In this document: one piece after another, positions 28,695-30,301 of the stretch
How positions within the stretch are numbered: position 1 is the first letter of the stretch
Layout of the letters: every line of letters begins with the position of its first letter
NCBI GenBank assembly: GCA_001969505.1
Contig: LSSK01000055.1
Span: 1 to 30,301 of the forward strand
Reading direction: 5' to 3'
Source of the DNA: Zancudomyces culisetae
Taxonomy: Eukaryota; Kickxellomycota; Harpellomycetes; Harpellales; Legeriomycetaceae
DNA length: 30,301 nucleotides
Made by a program: the position numbers and the translations under genes
Notes under the pieces: model-generated
The model's input: only the letters and a program-made list of their open reading frames with translations
The model's database searches: none
What the model was told of the DNA's origin: nothing

Positions 28695-30301
28695 TTATCT
28701 TGATGAACGTAAAAAATCTTCAAGAGTAAATAATTCATCCATATCACCACTATTATTATTATCTTTGTCTTTAATATTTCCGTTGTTATTGTTGTTATTG
28801 TTATTGTTGTTGCTTTTATTTTTAGAAAAACTGGCTGTGCGAGTAGTAGTAATAGGTTTGGTATTTGAGGTACTAGATTTGATAGATGATGTTAAACCTT
28901 TTCTTGAGTCCACGACCGATCTCTTGAATAAAGAATTCAACGATCGCTGAACAGATCTTTTTGGGGTTAAAGCGGATTGGTTAACAGGAGAATTGACAGA
29001 ATTGTGCTTTGTCAATTTTGATGGTTGGGGTAGAGGTTGAGAATAGTGAGACTTTAAGTTTCTATGGCTAGTAAATGAAGAAATGGTTTTAACCTTTGGA
29101 CTGTGAATTGACGAATAAGTATTGGTATTATTGGCATTTCCAGTAATTGAATGTGAACGATAATTTTTTTTTACTGGAACAGTAACAGTAACAGTTTTGG
29201 AGGTAGTATTGGCATTGGTGTTGGTGATCTTATCAGCAACATTAGTATCAGTGATATTAACGATGTTAGTAGTAGTAGTTGGTGTGGTTGGTGTGGTTGG
29301 TGTAGTAGGCAAATCGTTATCATCAATAGAGTTTAGTAATGAAGCATGTTTTAAAGTAATTATAGGTGATTTTTCTTCAGAAATGCGAGTACTAGTAACT
29401 GTAAAACGAGGACTTTTAATAGAGCCATTTGGGTTGATTGAAGAGTATTGTCTTTCAGTAGGAGAAGAGATGGAGTTTGAATTGGAGTTGGAGTTGGAGT
29501 TGGGATCATTGTGTAGGGAGATAGAGTTACTGTTGGGTGCAGATGTTGTTGTTGGTGATGTTGGTGATGTCGGTGATGTCAATGATGTCGGTGATGTTGG
29601 ACTAAAGATAGTGTTAATTGTATTATTGAATTTACTTTTAATATTCATAATTGATTTTTTATTGAAACCATTTTTGATTCGAAGACCTTTATTGTTTGGA
29701 GAGTTGGGAATATTCATCGAAGAAATGTCCATATTTGCATGATTAAGATTTGGCATTTTCATTCTGTTATTATTTTTATTGTTATTATTTTTGGATAAAC
29801 AGAATGAAGAATAATTAGCATCCAAATATTTCAGTGTTTCTACAAACGATTCCACTCTGGTTCTACCATCACTTTCAAAGGAACTTGTTAGTATACTGTT
29901 ATTATCACCTTCTATTATCACTATATCATGCTCACTAGTATGTATGTTTTGGTTTTGGTTTTGGCTTTGGCTTTGGCTTTGGCTCTCTTTTTCGTTTTTG
30001 GCGCTAGTGTTTTTAATAGTAGAATTGTCGATTTTATTAGGAATATCATCATCATCATCATCATCAAGATTAGGAAAGGCTCGAGTATCTAGTGGTTTTG
30101 AGCTTTTTCTTGTCAGTTTTATACTTTTTGGTTTGTTTTTACCATTATTTTCTTTGTTTGGAATATCGACATGTTTCAAATCATGTTGTGGTGAGGTAGT
30201 TTTAGTAGAAACTGACGAAACAGGACGAGATTTGGAATTATTGTTTCTTGTAGCAATACTCTTTTTTATAACTCTTTCCAATGCCAATTCCAATTCTCTT
30301 T
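28695..30301 (-). CDS. Low-complexity Ser/Thr/Asn-rich protein, 5' end outside the window
   Basis: The reading frame is open to the right edge of the window with no ATG near it, so the start lies beyond 30301 and at least 534 residues are visible. Composition is Ser, Thr, Asn and Pro rich with poly-Asn, poly-Asp, SerGln repeats, SPT repeats and TPTTPT repeats. A few more ordered islands stand out: SFVETLKYLDANYSSFCLS, KRSVQRSLNSLFKRSV, and a C-terminus LFTLEDFLRSS. Many SP and TP dipeptides suggest phosphorylation by proline-directed kinases, a typical feature of fungal bud-neck or signalling scaffold proteins; that is inference. I do not recognise the family. Confidence 0.7.
   Translation of the reverse strand, partial: RELELALERVIKKSIATRNNNSKSRPVSSVSTKTTSPQHDLKHVDIPNKENNGKNKPKSIKLTRKSSKPLDTRAFPNLDDDDDDDIPNKIDNSTIKNTSAKNEKESQSQSQSQNQNQNIHTSEHDIVIIEGDNNSILTSSFESDGRTRVESFVETLKYLDANYSSFCLSKNNNNKNNNRMKMPNLNHANMDISSMNIPNSPNNKGLRIKNGFNKKSIMNIKSKFNNTINTIFSPTSPTSLTSPTSPTSPTTTSAPNSNSISLHNDPNSNSNSNSNSISSPTERQYSSINPNGSIKSPRFTVTSTRISEEKSPIITLKHASLLNSIDDNDLPTTPTTPTTPTTTTNIVNITDTNVADKITNTNANTTSKTVTVTVPVKKNYRSHSITGNANNTNTYSSIHSPKVKTISSFTSHRNLKSHYSQPLPQPSKLTKHNSVNSPVNQSALTPKRSVQRSLNSLFKRSVVDSRKGLTSSIKSSTSNTKPITTTRTASFSKNKSNNNNNNNNNNGNIKDKDNNNSGDMDELFTLEDFLRSSR
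29960..29990 (-). repeat. In-frame hexanucleotide repeat (Ser-Gln then Asn-Gln run)
   Basis: GGTTTT/GGCTTT-type units read on the minus strand encode SQSQSQ followed by NQNQNQ within the right-edge gene. Period six, so length changes would keep the frame. Confidence 0.75.

Noticed and set aside
29197-29742. Plus-strand open frame of 181 codons opposite the right-edge gene
   Set aside because: Val/Gly/Leu/Glu repeats are the antisense reading of Asn/Thr/Ser repeats in the real gene; a typical shadow frame.
1-30301. Mobile elements, CRISPR arrays or a defence-type gene cluster
   Set aside because: No transposase, reverse transcriptase, long terminal repeats or regularly spaced repeats were seen; gene content is ordinary fungal chromosome.

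Overview
The window looks like a chromosomal segment of an AT-rich budding-yeast-type ascomycete (Saccharomycotina). Evidence: fungal-only families (Num1/Mcp5-type PH anchor, Eps1-like ER thioredoxin protein, Dal5-type permease, fungal transcription-factor core domain), short introns, long A/T-rich intergenic DNA and Asn/Gln/Ser-rich coding microsatellites. CTG codons in ARG7 and ADE4 fall where the families have leucine, so the CUG-Ser code is not indicated. Five of twelve protein genes carry introns, more than in Saccharomyces. That would suit an early-diverging lineage, but the species cannot be named from this sequence.

Layout, left to right. 1-1725 is non-coding. A Num1/Mcp5-like cortical anchor (+, 1726-4287) converges on an Eps1-like ER thioredoxin protein (-, 4324-6711), with only 36 bp between the stops. 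CAND1/TIP120 (-, 7081-10937) has one intron. A 1.5 kb non-coding stretch leads to a Dal5-family permease (+, 12482-13933). A four-exon CWF18/CCDC12 spliceosomal gene (+, 14294-14981) is too fragmented to show as a single ORF. It converges on ADE4 (-, 15207-17020, three exons). Next come an orphan ankyrin-like protein (-, 17560-18891) and a fungal transcription-factor-like protein with no Zn2Cys6 cluster (-, 20150-22243). RPL43 (-, 24036-24876, first exon only the ATG) and IMP2 (+, 25406-26250, three exons) diverge from a shared 529-bp spacer. ARG7 (+, 27113-28528) converges on a low-complexity protein that runs off the right edge (-, 28695-30301).

The genes are independent housekeeping and accessory units: purine and arginine synthesis, ribosome, splicing, mitochondrial and ER processing, cullin-ligase control, transport. 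I see no operon-like or defence-like cluster. The least explained material is in the intergenic DNA: a long stem-loop at 19819-19874, a nested GNRA-capped fold at 23655-23800, and a perfect 7-bp inverted repeat just upstream of the transcription-factor-like gene. All RNA folds were found by eye and need computation.
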